DNA from: Lachnospiraceae bacterium
Lineage (GTDB): Bacteria > Bacillota > Clostridia > Lachnospirales > Lachnospiraceae
DNA: 64,000 nt
NCBI GenBank assembly: GCA_016291405.1
Contig: JAEEXG010000006.1
Location: forward strand, 21,566-85,565
Direction: 5' to 3'
Part shown: positions 53,424-63,761 of the stretch, one piece after another
Numbering within the stretch: position 1 is the first letter of the stretch
Layout of the letters: every line of letters begins with the position of its first letter
The notes under the pieces: generated by a model
Told to the model about the DNA's origin: nothing
The model's input: only the letters and a program-made list of their open reading frames with translations
Database searches by the model: none
Position numbers and translations under genes: made by a program

Positions 53424-54614
53424 TATATTTTGAGCATATCTATCCTTTGACAAATATACTTTGTCAAAAGTCTTTATAATTTCTTTTTGACTAGTAAACT
53501 CATCTACATTTAAGCTTCCGCCTTTTATTAAGACAGTGTCTTTACTCTCATTAAGATGCGTTAAGAGCAGGCTTACTTTCGGTCTATAATCTAGCTCTTT
53601 TAAATCTTCTTCCACAGGTTTAATAAATTCATCTATTGATTCGTGAAATGCATACCGAAGGCTTCCCTGCCATTCATTTGGAAGATTTGTATTATCTTTA
53701 AGTAAGCCAGGTATCTCATTTGGTTCACATTCCGAAGGCAAAAATCCCGCGCCGTGACGGGTTACGTAGCTTCTTGATACATACACTGCTTCGCTAAGCT
53801 TTAAATTATTCCTTGATAATATCTTTGAAATATTTGTAAGCCCTGTTCTTGATCCCGATACATTTGGATAAAACCTTTCACATTCGGAATCTAACAATAA
53901 TCCCTGGCCGTTTTCAAATATCACGTTATCGTATTTACTAAAAAACGTTTTCTCGTTTTCAACTACTTCTATAAGCTTAAGGTTTTTAAAAACTTCATCC
54001 GCAAAATTTATGATTACGTTTTTATCATTAAGTAAGTCAGAGTATTCTTTTAAAATTCCGGAAGGCATTTTTTCTTCTTCAATTCTTTTTGGAATGTAAG
54101 TTTCTCTTATCTTAAAAAGTTTATCGGTTAAACCCTTTACTCCAAGAGAAGGAATCTCACCTACAGATATTTTATATCCGGCCCTTTCCCTTAAGTCGGT
54201 TTCATAGATTCCCATTGCGCAGCTTCCATGCCGATTGTCTCCTCTTGCTTTTTCAAAAGCCATATTAAGTATGACATCCAGAATGGTTGTAATTCCTGCA
54301 TCTTTATGAGAAAAAATCCTTGGAAAAAAAACTGCAACCGCTTTAAAGTCATCTACTTCTTCAGGTAACTTATATAAATCGGGATGATAGGTATCTGCCC
54401 AGTAAGTGTCAGCTCCTTTAAAAGAACCCGATGAAAGCTCATGAAAAACAAAGCGCTTAGTCTTAGTCTCCACAGTGTGACCCGACTGAGCGCCTCCGTT
54501 AGCCCTCACCACAAGATTTTTTGCCCCTTTACGGCACAAAAAATCTGTGGCAAGACCTTTACCTTCATCTCCGAAATTTTTTCCTATTACTGCCTTAAAC
54601 TCTGTCTTACTCAA
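53415..54614 (-). CDS. Divergent adenylosuccinate-synthetase-like protein
   Basis: A 399-residue PurA-fold protein, shorter than the usual 425-430. Kept features: NFGDEGKG (13-20, with the catalytic Asp16), SGHT (44-47, catalytic His46), RHGSCAMGIYE (128-138) at the IMP-contact loop, FENGQGLLLD (233-242) and RSYVTRHGAGFLPSE (281-295). Changed features: the EFGATTGR loop reads EWQGSLRY (314-321), and the LTKLDVLD guanine-specificity motif reads LTHLNES (351-357), replacing both Lys and Asp. The C-terminal domain is about half the normal size. It probably makes or hydrolyses a phosphoester with a nucleotide other than GTP, or an altered substrate. ATGA overlap with the VWA gene. Not expected to be the housekeeping PurA. 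Confidence 0.8.
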   Translation of the reverse strand: MSKTEFKAVIGKNFGDEGKGLATDFLCRKGAKNLVVRANGGAQSGHTVETKTKRFVFHELSSGSFKGADTYWADTYHPDLYKLPEEVDDFKAVAVFFPRIFSHKDAGITTILDVILNMAFEKARGDNRHGSCAMGIYETDLRERAGYKISVGEIPSLGVKGLTDKLFKIRETYIPKRIEEEKMPSGILKEYSDLLNDKNVIINFADEVFKNLKLIEVVENEKTFFSKYDNVIFENGQGLLLDSECERFYPNVSGSRTGLTNISKILSRNNLKLSEAVYVSRSYVTRHGAGFLPSECEPNEIPGLLKDNTNLPNEWQGSLRYAFHESIDEFIKPVEEDLKELDYRPKVSLLLTHLNESKDTVLIKGGSLNVDEFTSQKEIIKTFDKVYLSKDRYAQNIKG

Positions 54615-55504
54615 AAGAAAAGACCTTTCTTTCCTTCTTTAAAATTCATATTCTTTACAGCTGCTTCAACCACAGGGCGTGCAATGTCAGACCACTGTGA
54701 AAGAACCGTTTTCTTATCTTCACCGTTTGCAAGCTGCATAATAGAAATGATAACCTCAGGAATTGCACTTACGCTTGACTTAGGAATTACCGCAACTTTT
54801 CCGCCCATTATGGAAGAAAGATTTACGGGCACAAGTCCGTTGTTATTTAAATGTATATGGAATACGTGATACTTCTTTGAAGCCATCTCAAAAAGCTCCT
54901 TAGAAGTATATCCCACTGCATCATCTTTAAATATGTTCGCAATATAGGCGCCCTTTACATCCTTATGTACATCGGCATCACCTATGGTAAAAAGAAAGCC
55001 TTTCTTTTCATGCTTTTCAAAGGAATCGATTCTGGTGTGCTTGTCAGCAAAATACCATAAAAGTTCAAAGTCTTCCGGAGAGTCTCCGCCGTTTCCTTCA
55101 AGCCATAATGCAAAAAGCTGCTCGGCAATTCTTATATCAGATTCAAACTGTGTAACCTGCAAAGGTGCTCTGTCGGTAACATCTCCGATTGCAGCAAACA
55201 TAAGCTGAGGATCGTCGATGGGCTTGCTTGCATATATCTTAAGCATTGTTTCGTTAAGTCCGTTTTTAGCAATTTCTTCTGACAAATATCCCATGGAACC
55301 TGTTGTATCAAGACCGATGATAACGGGTGTTGAATTAGGGTGCTCTTCAGAATCCATTGATTCTCTTACATCAATAAACTTAGGGTCAAAGCGCTCCTCC
55401 ATGGATCTGCTTTTAAAAATCTGCGAAACATCGGATGTATCCGTAATCTTTGCACTTGCCTTTAACTTGCTCCAGTCAGAGCTTCTGTAACTACCAAATC
55501 CCAT
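54611..55504 (-). CDS. VWA-domain protein of unknown function
   Basis: A 297-residue soluble protein. An N-terminal extension (1-58) with MGFGSYRSSDWSKL is followed by a von Willebrand A domain (about 59-270): strand VIIGLDTTGSM gives the metal site DTTGS (Asp66-Ser70), with GGDSPEDF (139-146) and FTIGDADVHK (172-181) supplying later ligands. No signal peptide or membrane segment, so cytoplasmic. The metal site looks intact, so it should bind a partner through Mg2+. It sits between the zinc-ribbon gene (11-base gap) and the PurA-like gene (ATGA overlap). Confidence 0.82.
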   Translation of the reverse strand: MGFGSYRSSDWSKLKASAKITDTSDVSQIFKSRSMEERFDPKFIDVRESMDSEEHPNSTPVIIGLDTTGSMGYLSEEIAKNGLNETMLKIYASKPIDDPQLMFAAIGDVTDRAPLQVTQFESDIRIAEQLFALWLEGNGGDSPEDFELLWYFADKHTRIDSFEKHEKKGFLFTIGDADVHKDVKGAYIANIFKDDAVGYTSKELFEMASKKYHVFHIHLNNNGLVPVNLSSIMGGKVAVIPKSSVSAIPEVIISIMQLANGEDKKTVLSQWSDIARPVVEAAVKNMNFKEGKKGLFF

Positions 55505-55515
55505 AATGTACTCCT

Positions 55516-56412
55516 TTATTCTCCAAATTTATGAAAATGCCTACCTCCGAGGCCTTTCTCTATTACTTCATCCCAATGTTCAAAATCTTTGAATGCATCA
55601 TTAATCGGAACCCGTGAAATGAAATCTTTAAACATAGGAGGTATATCATTAAATACATTTCCTATGAGTTTCTTTGCTGTAGATCTAATATCCTTTAAGT
55701 CAGATGACCTATTGTAGGCAGACATATTGCTCATTTTCCACCAGCCACCAAGAAGCGCCGCTTCATGGGTTTTAGGATTGATAAATATGGTCTCCTGATT
55801 TATGCCACCATGCACCACATCATTATATTCAAGCAAACATGCTATATTCTCAAGCCTTGAAACTATCCATGCTACATCTTCCCATGCTAGATTTCCAAAA
55901 AGTGGAACCGGGAAGAGGCCCTCATCCTTTACAACTGCAAAAAGCATACTTCCGTCAACAAGTCTGTACGTTCCCTTTCCCTGAGGAATGCACTTATTTA
56001 AAACCTTCATGTCAGCCTGGGGGAAAGAAATCTTTCTGATGTTAGAAAGTGCCTTTTCAAGATAACTTGATTTATCCTTCGGGAAAACATAGATAACGCT
56101 TTCTTTGGCCACATACATCTTCACACCATCAAAATCGCTTGTATAAATGTATCTGACTCTTATGTCATCCCCGTCTTCTGTAACAAATGTTATAGAATCA
56201 GCAGCATTCCAAAGATAATCATAATCCGAAGCCTTAGCCTTATCCTCTGAAACGGCAACAAGATATTCAAGCATTCTCTGTCTGAAGACTTTATAACCTT
56301 CAAGCTCTTTATCGCTAAAATTCTGCTTGCTTCCGCAATAAGGACACATAAGCTCTCCGGTATGAGAAATTGTCATCTCTCCACCGCAATTTGAACACTT
56401 AAATGTAATCAT
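55516..56412 (-). CDS. Zinc-ribbon protein with pseudokinase-like domain
   Basis: A 298-residue protein. The N-terminus is a zinc ribbon (Cys6-x2-Cys9 and Cys23-x2-Cys26). The C-terminal half (about 85-295) follows a protein-kinase C-lobe pattern: VSRLENIACLLEYNDVVHGG is the helix E and catalytic-loop region (184-203), INQETIFIN the metal-loop region, LGGWW (221-225) the DFG place and DLKDIRSTAKKLIG (238-251) the helix F. HGG instead of HRD and LGG instead of DFG mean the catalytic and metal-binding Asp residues are missing, so it is probably a pseudokinase scaffold. First gene of the three-gene cassette. AAGGAGAG precedes the start. The kinase resemblance is by eye and moderate. Confidence 0.65.
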   Translation of the reverse strand: MITFKCSNCGGEMTISHTGELMCPYCGSKQNFSDKELEGYKVFRQRMLEYLVAVSEDKAKASDYDYLWNAADSITFVTEDGDDIRVRYIYTSDFDGVKMYVAKESVIYVFPKDKSSYLEKALSNIRKISFPQADMKVLNKCIPQGKGTYRLVDGSMLFAVVKDEGLFPVPLFGNLAWEDVAWIVSRLENIACLLEYNDVVHGGINQETIFINPKTHEAALLGGWWKMSNMSAYNRSSDLKDIRSTAKKLIGNVFNDIPPMFKDFISRVPINDAFKDFEHWDEVIEKGLGGRHFHKFGE

Positions 56413-56435
56413 GTATCTCTCCTTATATAAGCGAA

Positions 56436-56441
56436 ATTATA
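56436..56441 (-). promoter_or_regulatory. -10 element of the zinc-ribbon/VWA/PurA-like operon
   Basis: TATAAT on the minus strand, 23 bases before the first start codon. The -35 place falls in the MATE terminator hairpin and is poor (TTGGTG at 18 bases). Confidence 0.4.
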
Positions 56442-56447
56442 ACATAA

Positions 56448-56471
56448 AAAGCCTTGGGTCACCAAGGCTTT
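56448..56471 (-). terminator. Terminator of the MATE gene
   Basis: AAAGCCTTGG / CCAAGGCTTT with a 4-base loop; on the minus strand TTTTTATG follows. It separates the MATE gene from the cassette. Confidence 0.88.
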
Positions 56472-56497
56472 AAGTGTCTGTACTATTTAGGATTTTA

Positions 56498-57874
56498 TTA
56501 AGCAACCAAGTCCTGAATCCAGATTCTTTTCTTTAATAAAATTGCTCCCAAAACCACCTTTATTACTTCGACTGATAATACAATCGCATATAAAGGAATA
56601 ATGGTAATTGAAGTGAATCTGCTTAACACATATGCTACGGGCCAGCTTACTACCCAAAGGAAGGCTGAGTCAAACAAGAATGTGATAAAGGTTTTTCCTC
56701 CTGATCTTAACGTAAAGTAGGCTGCATTTAAGAACGCATGCATAGGGAAGAATATTGCCACCGTACGCATTAGTTCAACAGAAAGGTTTCTTATATCATC
56801 CGTTGTGTTATAAAACTTAGGGAAGAGAGGAGCCAAAACCATGAGTAAGAGTGCCATGGCAGCGGATGCCAAAACAGCAAGTGTAATAAGCTTTCTGTCT
56901 GTATCTACAACTTCCTTTGTGTCTCCCGAACCTAAAATCTGACCTATTATAATAGCTACCACGTTACCCATGGAGATAAGCACTACGTTAAACAGGTTTG
57001 AAATTGTATTTGAAATGTTAAATGCTGCAATTACCTGAAGGCCTCTTGTGGAATAGCACTGTGTGATTGCAGACATTCCAAGTGACCACAAAAACTCGTT
57101 TAAGAAAAGAGGGCTTCCTGTCTTTATAATCTTCCAGCACAAATCTCCGGGTATAAAGAAACCTTTGTAAAGTCCCACTGCAAATGCGGCTCTTTCTTTG
57201 TGAGTATGAGTCCACACCATAACAATTAAAAGTTCAACGTATCTTGAAATAACCGTAGCTACCGCAGCACCCACAACTCCCATTGCAGGTATGCCAAGCT
57301 TACCGAAAATGAAAATGTAGTTTAAAACAAGGTTTACAAATACCGCGGTAAGTCCCGCATACATAGGAACCTTGGTTTCACCTGATTCTCTTAATGTTCC
57401 GGCATAGGAATTGGTTAAGGCAAAGGGAAGAAGGCCTACAAGCATTACCTTTAAGTAAGACTTTGCATAGCCAAGTGTAGCCATCAAATCAAGTCCGTCA
57501 CCGTTATCATGTAAAAACCATCCTATCAATGTATTGTCAAAGAATGTGAATAAAAGGATAGCTCCGATTGATATTACCAAAGATAAAATCAGTTTAAATC
57601 TTACGGTGTATCTTACGCCTTGATCATTTTTCTGCCCCACATACTGAGCAGTAAAAATACCGGGGCCTGAAATTGCTCCGAATATCGCAAGGTTGTAAAC
57701 AAATATAAGCTGATTAACTATGGCAACGCCGGACATTTGCTCGGTTCCGACCTGTCCCACCATAATGTTATCAAGCAAGTTTACAAAGTTTGAAATTGCC
57801 GTCTGAATGACTATGGGAATTGCCACAGCCATTACCATTTTATAAAACTTTTTATCACCAAAATATTTCTTCAT
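56498..57874 (-). CDS. MATE-family efflux transporter
   Basis: A 458-residue membrane antiporter with twelve hydrophobic helices in two halves; family motifs PIVIQTAISNFVNLLDNIMVG (in pieces), QMSGVAIVNQL, VGAAVATVISRYVELL. It expels drugs or metabolites using Na+ or H+. The frame opens at a TTG at 57913, but those codons lie within a hairpin after dnaJ; the ATG at 57874 (MKKYFGDKKFYK) matches the family's usual start. The TTGACG at that TTG with TAAATT 17 bases on could be a promoter. Substrate unknown. Confidence 0.9.
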   Translation of the reverse strand: MKKYFGDKKFYKMVMAVAIPIVIQTAISNFVNLLDNIMVGQVGTEQMSGVAIVNQLIFVYNLAIFGAISGPGIFTAQYVGQKNDQGVRYTVRFKLILSLVISIGAILLFTFFDNTLIGWFLHDNGDGLDLMATLGYAKSYLKVMLVGLLPFALTNSYAGTLRESGETKVPMYAGLTAVFVNLVLNYIFIFGKLGIPAMGVVGAAVATVISRYVELLIVMVWTHTHKERAAFAVGLYKGFFIPGDLCWKIIKTGSPLFLNEFLWSLGMSAITQCYSTRGLQVIAAFNISNTISNLFNVVLISMGNVVAIIIGQILGSGDTKEVVDTDRKLITLAVLASAAMALLLMVLAPLFPKFYNTTDDIRNLSVELMRTVAIFFPMHAFLNAAYFTLRSGGKTFITFLFDSAFLWVVSWPVAYVLSRFTSITIIPLYAIVLSVEVIKVVLGAILLKKRIWIQDLVA

Positions 57875-57896
57875 AGCACCTGCTAATTTATCAAAG

Positions 57897-57935
57897 AAAC
57901 TCGGTTGCGTCAAGACATATGATGCAACCGAGTTT
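57897..57935 (-). terminator. Hairpin after dnaJ
   Basis: AAACTCGGTTGC and GCAACCGAGTTT form a stem of about 15 pairs with one G-U/A-C change and a 9-base loop. The minus-strand tail (CTTTGATAAATT) is only partly T-rich. It marks the end of the heat-shock operon. Confidence 0.65.
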
Positions 57936-57953
57936 TAGTTTTACAAATCTGAG

Positions 57954-59114
57954 TTATTTCCAGAATTTTTTCTTCTTATCATCCGTTGATGATTCTGCCG
58001 AATTCTTGGATGCGTTAAGGGAATCTCCTGTCAAAGCATCAAACTGTTTAAGAAGTTCTTTTGCTTCATGAGAAAGCTTTTCGGGAGTCTGAACCACAAG
58101 TGTTACATAATGGTCGCCTCTGGTATCCGAGTATCTTAATGACGGAACACCTTTACCTTTAAGCCTTACTCTTGTATCAGTCTGAGTGCCGGGCTTAACT
58201 TCGTATGCCACTCTTCCATCGACTGTATCTATCAATACCTCTCCACCAAGAGCAGCTATAGCATAAGAAATCGGAACGCTTGAGTAAATGTTTACATCCT
58301 GACGTCTGAAGATAGGATGGTCTTGAACAATTACTTCAACAAGCAAGTCACCTCTGGGGCCTCCGTTAGTACCGGGCTCTCCGATACCTCCGATTCTTAC
58401 ACACTGTCCGTTATCGATTCCCGCGGGAATGCTTACAGCAATTTTCTTCTTGTTTGTAACATATCCTGTTCCGCCGCAATCAGGACATTTTTCTTTAACT
58501 ATCTTACCTGTTCCTCTACAATCGGGACAAGTCTGTACGTTTCTTACCGTACCAAAGAAAGATTGTGATGTATAAACCACCTGACCTTTACCGCCACACT
58601 TAGGACAAGTCTCGGGCTTAGTGCCCGGCTTTGCTCCTGTTCCGTGACAGGTAGGACATTCATCCTTTAAATTAAGTTCGATTTCTTTCTCAACGCCAAA
58701 TACTGCTTCAAGGAATGAAATACGAATTGTGGTACGTAAATTGGCGCCTTGTCTTGGACTGTTTCCTCTTGCAGAGCTTCTTCCTCTGGAACCTCCGAAG
58801 AAATCGCCGAAAATATCTGAGAATATATCTCCGAAATCGGCTCCGCTAAAGTCAAAGCCGCCAAATCCACCGGCACCTGCGCTTCCGTCAAATGCAGAAT
58901 GGCCAAATTGATCATACTGTTTACGCTTTTCAGGATCGCTTAATACGGCATAGGCCTCAGATGCCTCTTTAAATATTGCCTCGGCTTTCTTATCTCCCGG
59001 CTTTACATCGGGGTGGTTTTCTTTGGCAATCTTTCTATATGCTTTTTTAAGAGTATCGGCGTCTGCATTCTTGTCAACTCCGAGTACTTCATAATAATCT
59101 CGTTTTTGTGCCAT
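57954..59114 (-). CDS. dnaJ: Chaperone DnaJ
   Basis: A 386-residue Hsp40 co-chaperone that stimulates DnaK ATPase. J domain (1-70) with the HPD motif in [10 protein letters not shown], glycine-rich linker (80-130), four zinc-binding CxxCxGxG repeats ([32 protein letters not shown]), and a C-terminal substrate domain. Full length. Last gene of hrcA-grpE-dnaK-dnaJ, 54 bases after dnaK with a hairpin in the gap. Confidence 0.98.
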   Translation of the reverse strand: MAQKRDYYEVLGVDKNADADTLKKAYRKIAKENHPDVKPGDKKAEAIFKEASEAYAVLSDPEKRKQYDQFGHSAFDGSAGAGGFGGFDFSGADFGDIFSDIFGDFFGGSRGRSSARGNSPRQGANLRTTIRISFLEAVFGVEKEIELNLKDECPTCHGTGAKPGTKPETCPKCGGKGQVVYTSQSFFGTVRNVQTCPDCRGTGKIVKEKCPDCGGTGYVTNKKKIAVSIPAGIDNGQCVRIGGIGEPGTNGGPRGDLLVEVIVQDHPIFRRQDVNIYSSVPISYAIAALGGEVLIDTVDGRVAYEVKPGTQTDTRVRLKGKGVPSLRYSDTRGDHYVTLVVQTPEKLSHEAKELLKQFDALTGDSLNASKNSAESSTDDKKKKFWK

Positions 59115-59131
59115 GTTTAAACTCCAAAAGT

Positions 59132-59153
59132 GGGGCGAGACTACTCCCGCCCC
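59132..59153 (-). terminator. Hairpin between dnaK and dnaJ
   Basis: On the minus strand GGGGCGGGA / TCTCGCCCC (one G-U pair) around a GTAG loop, followed by ACTTTTGG. A weak T-tract suggests partial termination or 3'-end protection, making DnaK more abundant than DnaJ. Confidence 0.65.
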
Positions 59154-59168
59154 TCTTTAGCTTCTTAA

Positions 59169-61064
<1,896 letters not shown>

Positions 61065-61078
61065 CTAAAGTTAACTCT

Positions 61079-61681
61079 TTATGATACGACGGACACCATA
61101 CTGTGTCTTACTACGGTGTCGTGATATGTATACCCTTTTTGCAATTCCTCTGCCACGATTCCGCTTTCAAGCTCATCGCTTTCCACCTGCATTACCGCAT
61201 TGTGGAGATCGGGATTAAATTCTTTTCCCTTAGCATCGATTGCTTTAACACCAAGATTATCAAGCTCTGTCATAAGCTGTTTATATATCTTGTTCATACC
61301 GTCTGCGAAAGAAGATGTTTTTTCTTCTTCGGATAAAGAAGCCAAACCTCTTTCGAAGTTATCAACTACCGGTAGAATTTTCTCTATTACGTTCTTTGCT
61401 CCCATGTCAAACATCTGGGATTTTTCTTTTTCCGTACGGTTTCTGAAGTTTTGAAACTCTGCTATCTGCCTTATGTTTTTATCTTCAAGGTCTTTGATCT
61501 TTTCTTTTAGCTCTTCAACCTTCTTATCCGCTTTGTTTTTCTTTTTGTCTTTCTTATCCTCAGAGGGCTCCTTGTCTTCACATTCGGCCTTCTCTTCGGG
61601 ATTATCCTTTACTTCTTCACAAGACTCTTTTTCAAGTTCTTCCTGTGAGAGGTCCTTCTTCTCTTCTGCCAAATTGCTCAT
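61079..61681 (-). CDS. grpE: Nucleotide exchange factor GrpE
   Basis: A 200-residue co-chaperone that releases ADP from DnaK. Highly acidic/lysine-rich coiled-coil N-terminus (1-65), then FQNFRNRTEKEKSQMFD, the NVIEKILPVVDNFERGL helix and the C-terminal VEELQKGYTYHD-like GYTYHDTVVRHSMV beta domain. ATGA overlap with hrcA. Confidence 0.97.
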   Translation of the reverse strand: MSNLAEEKKDLSQEELEKESCEEVKDNPEEKAECEDKEPSEDKKDKKKNKADKKVEELKEKIKDLEDKNIRQIAEFQNFRNRTEKEKSQMFDMGAKNVIEKILPVVDNFERGLASLSEEEKTSSFADGMNKIYKQLMTELDNLGVKAIDAKGKEFNPDLHNAVMQVESDELESGIVAEELQKGYTYHDTVVRHSMVSVVS

Positions 61682-62703
61682 CCTTTCTTATATAAAGAAT
61701 CTAATTGATTCATTAGATTTTTTAAGGTTCCAACAACCTTGTCGTAGTCCATTCGCTTAGGGCCAACGATTCCGATTGTTCCCTTAAGGCCTTCATCAAG
61801 CTCGTAAGTTGCTGTTACAACGCTGCAATCCTTCAAACTTTCTATTGGGCTTTCATCACCTATATAAACCTGTATGCCGGTATTGTCTCCGGTAAGATTA
61901 GTAAGTGCAAGTTCATTAAGCGGTTCTTTTTCTTCAAATGTATGTAAAAGCTCTACTGCGTGATCTTTATCCGCAAGTTCGGGATATTTTAAAATGTTGT
62001 TTGCACCGCTTGTATATATTTCCAAATCTTCATCCGAATGAATGGCTTCCGCTACCGCATCGATAACATCCGCAACAAGTTCGGAATGAACACCTGCCAT
62101 CTTTTTTAATGAAGAAATCATTGCAAGATTGATTTCTTCTATGCTTAATCCGTTAAGGTTTGTGTTAAGCAAAATATTTAACTTAAGAAGTGTTTCATCA
62201 TCCAGGTTTTCGTTTGTGGGAATGATGTGATTTTTAATCACGTTTCCTTCTGTAACGATTACTGCCAAAAGCTGGTTTTCATCGACTCTTGATAACTGGA
62301 TAAACTTAAGTTTGTTTCTGTTATACTGAGGAGCGCTTATCATTGTGGCGTAGTTTGTGTTAACCGCCAAAACTTTTGCAACCTGCTTTAAAAGGTTATC
62401 GATCTTATCTTCCTTTTCAAGCAAAAGCTCCTTCATATCTTCAACTTCTTTTTCTTTTTCCTCCATCATCTTGTCTACATATAATCTGTAGCCTTTATCA
62501 GAAGGAATACGTCCGGCTGAAGTGTGGGGCTGAATGATGTAACCCATTTCTTCAAGATCCGCCATCTCATTACGAATCGTTGCCGAGCTTAAGTTTAAAT
62601 CTGTGTACTTTGAAATGGTACGGCTGCCTACGGGCTCTCCCGTCTCTAAATAATTTCTAACAACCGCCTGTAAAATCTTTATTTTTCTTTCGTCAAGTTC
62701 CAC
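61678..62703 (-). CDS. hrcA: Heat-inducible repressor HrcA
   Basis: A 341-residue repressor that binds CIRCE and needs GroEL for folding. N-terminal winged helix (GSRTISKYTDLNLSSATIRNEM), the HTSAGRIPSDKGYRLYVD motif after it, and the C-terminal GAF-like domain ending KGTIGIVGPKRMDYDKV. First gene of the operon, which it should autorepress through the CIRCE at 62744-62770. Confidence 0.98.
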   Translation of the reverse strand: MELDERKIKILQAVVRNYLETGEPVGSRTISKYTDLNLSSATIRNEMADLEEMGYIIQPHTSAGRIPSDKGYRLYVDKMMEEKEKEVEDMKELLLEKEDKIDNLLKQVAKVLAVNTNYATMISAPQYNRNKLKFIQLSRVDENQLLAVIVTEGNVIKNHIIPTNENLDDETLLKLNILLNTNLNGLSIEEINLAMISSLKKMAGVHSELVADVIDAVAEAIHSDEDLEIYTSGANNILKYPELADKDHAVELLHTFEEKEPLNELALTNLTGDNTGIQVYIGDESPIESLKDCSVVTATYELDEGLKGTIGIVGPKRMDYDKVVGTLKNLMNQLDSLYKKG

Positions 62704-62743
62704 TTGATCACACTCTCTTGTAAAGCACGGTTACCGGGTTTTG

Positions 62744-62770
62744 TTAGCACTCTCTTTATACGAGTGCTAA
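62744..62770 (-). promoter_or_regulatory. CIRCE operator
   Basis: TTAGCACTC-N9-GAGTGCTAA, a perfect CIRCE inverted repeat, between the hrcA promoter and start codon. It is the HrcA binding site that makes the operon heat-inducible. Confidence 0.98.
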
Positions 62771-62781
62771 ACTCTATTAGT

Positions 62782-62810
62782 ACAATATACCCCCTATTGG
62801 AAAAAGTCAA
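62782..62810 (-). promoter_or_regulatory. Sigma-A promoter of the hrcA operon
   Basis: On the minus strand TTGACT (62805-62810), a 17-base spacer and TATTGT (62782-62787), just upstream of CIRCE. Confidence 0.75.
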
Positions 62811-62849
62811 CAAATAAAGAAGGTATAAAATATAAAAAAATAATAAAGA

Positions 62850-62878
62850 AAAAGAGCAAAAGATTTTTTCTTTTGCTC
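62850..62878 (-). terminator. Terminator of the patatin-like gene
   Basis: GAGCAAAAGA / TCTTTTGCTC with a 5-base loop, followed on the minus strand by TTTTTCTTTATT; 10 bases after the stop. Confidence 0.9.
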
Positions 62879-62887
62879 ATGGTTTTT

Positions 62888-63736
62888 TTACTTATTTAAG
62901 TATTCAATTATCTCATCATATCTTTTTTCCGCTTCTTTATATCCTTCGTTATAAAGAGCCGTAAGTTTGTCTGAATCCTTTTCAAGTCTGTCGATGTAAA
63001 TATCGTCAAGAGGCCTTAAAAGAATCAGTTTCTTTTCACTTGCCTTCTTTTCAATATAATCAACAGTCTCGTTATAAACGATGTGCCTGTTCTTCATAAG
63101 CTCATAAACTTTTGGATACTTAATATACCTTGCCTTAAAGGCTGCCAAAGCTTTTTCTTTTTCTCTTCTGTATCCTACAGGCTTAGTCATTACAACAATG
63201 TTTTTAACATTTCCGTCGGCTTCGCTTTTTCTAATAGGAATTGAGTCTGCCATGCCACCGTCAAGATACTTGTTTCCGTTAATTTCCACATTCCTTGAAA
63301 CAAGAGGAAGTGAGCTTGATGCTCTTACATACTCAACATCCGTTTCCATGTCCTTTAATTTAATGTATTCGGCTTCACCGGTAACAATATTTGTAACAAC
63401 GGCGTATGCGTTTCCTTCATATTTTTTAAAGGTTTCATAGTCAAATGGGTTAAGATAATTTGGCACAAGGTCATAGCTAAAATCTACGCCGAAAATATCT
63501 CCCGTTGTTAGTAAGCTGTAGGCTCCCATATAGCGCTTGCTTCCAAGATAATCCGTCATGGTTTCAAGTGCACGGCCTCTTTGCTTTGACACATAGCTAG
63601 ACATCGTGCATGCCCCCGCGGACACTCCGTAAATATTTCTAAATTCGATTCCCTTATCCAAAAAGAAATCCAAAACGCCTGCGGTGAAGACACCTTTCAT
63701 GCCTCCACCTTCAAGCACCAATCCTGCTTCAAACAT
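62888..63736 (-). CDS. Patatin-like phospholipase
   Basis: A 282-residue patatin-family lipase. Oxyanion loop EGGGMKGVF (9-17), nucleophile elbow GVSAG (37-41, Ser39) and the catalytic dyad Asp in KYLDGGMADSIP. These are the complete catalytic residues. Length and order match the RssA/YjjU-type bacterial group; no signal peptide, so probably cytoplasmic. GAGAGGGG precedes the start. It lies 25 bases after the aminotransferase gene and may be co-transcribed with it. Confidence 0.93.
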   Translation of the reverse strand: MFEAGLVLEGGGMKGVFTAGVLDFFLDKGIEFRNIYGVSAGACTMSSYVSKQRGRALETMTDYLGSKRYMGAYSLLTTGDIFGVDFSYDLVPNYLNPFDYETFKKYEGNAYAVVTNIVTGEAEYIKLKDMETDVEYVRASSSLPLVSRNVEINGNKYLDGGMADSIPIRKSEADGNVKNIVVMTKPVGYRREKEKALAAFKARYIKYPKVYELMKNRHIVYNETVDYIEKKASEKKLILLRPLDDIYIDRLEKDSDKLTALYNEGYKEAEKRYDEIIEYLNK

Positions 63737-63761
63737 AATTTCCCCTCTCCGTTTAAAACTA

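Noticed and set aside
53415..54614. Calling the PurA-like gene housekeeping purA or phage purZ
   Set aside because: It keeps the catalytic Asp and His but lacks the guanine-reading Lys/Asp and the normal C-terminal domain; it also shows no phage neighbours, so neither name is safe.
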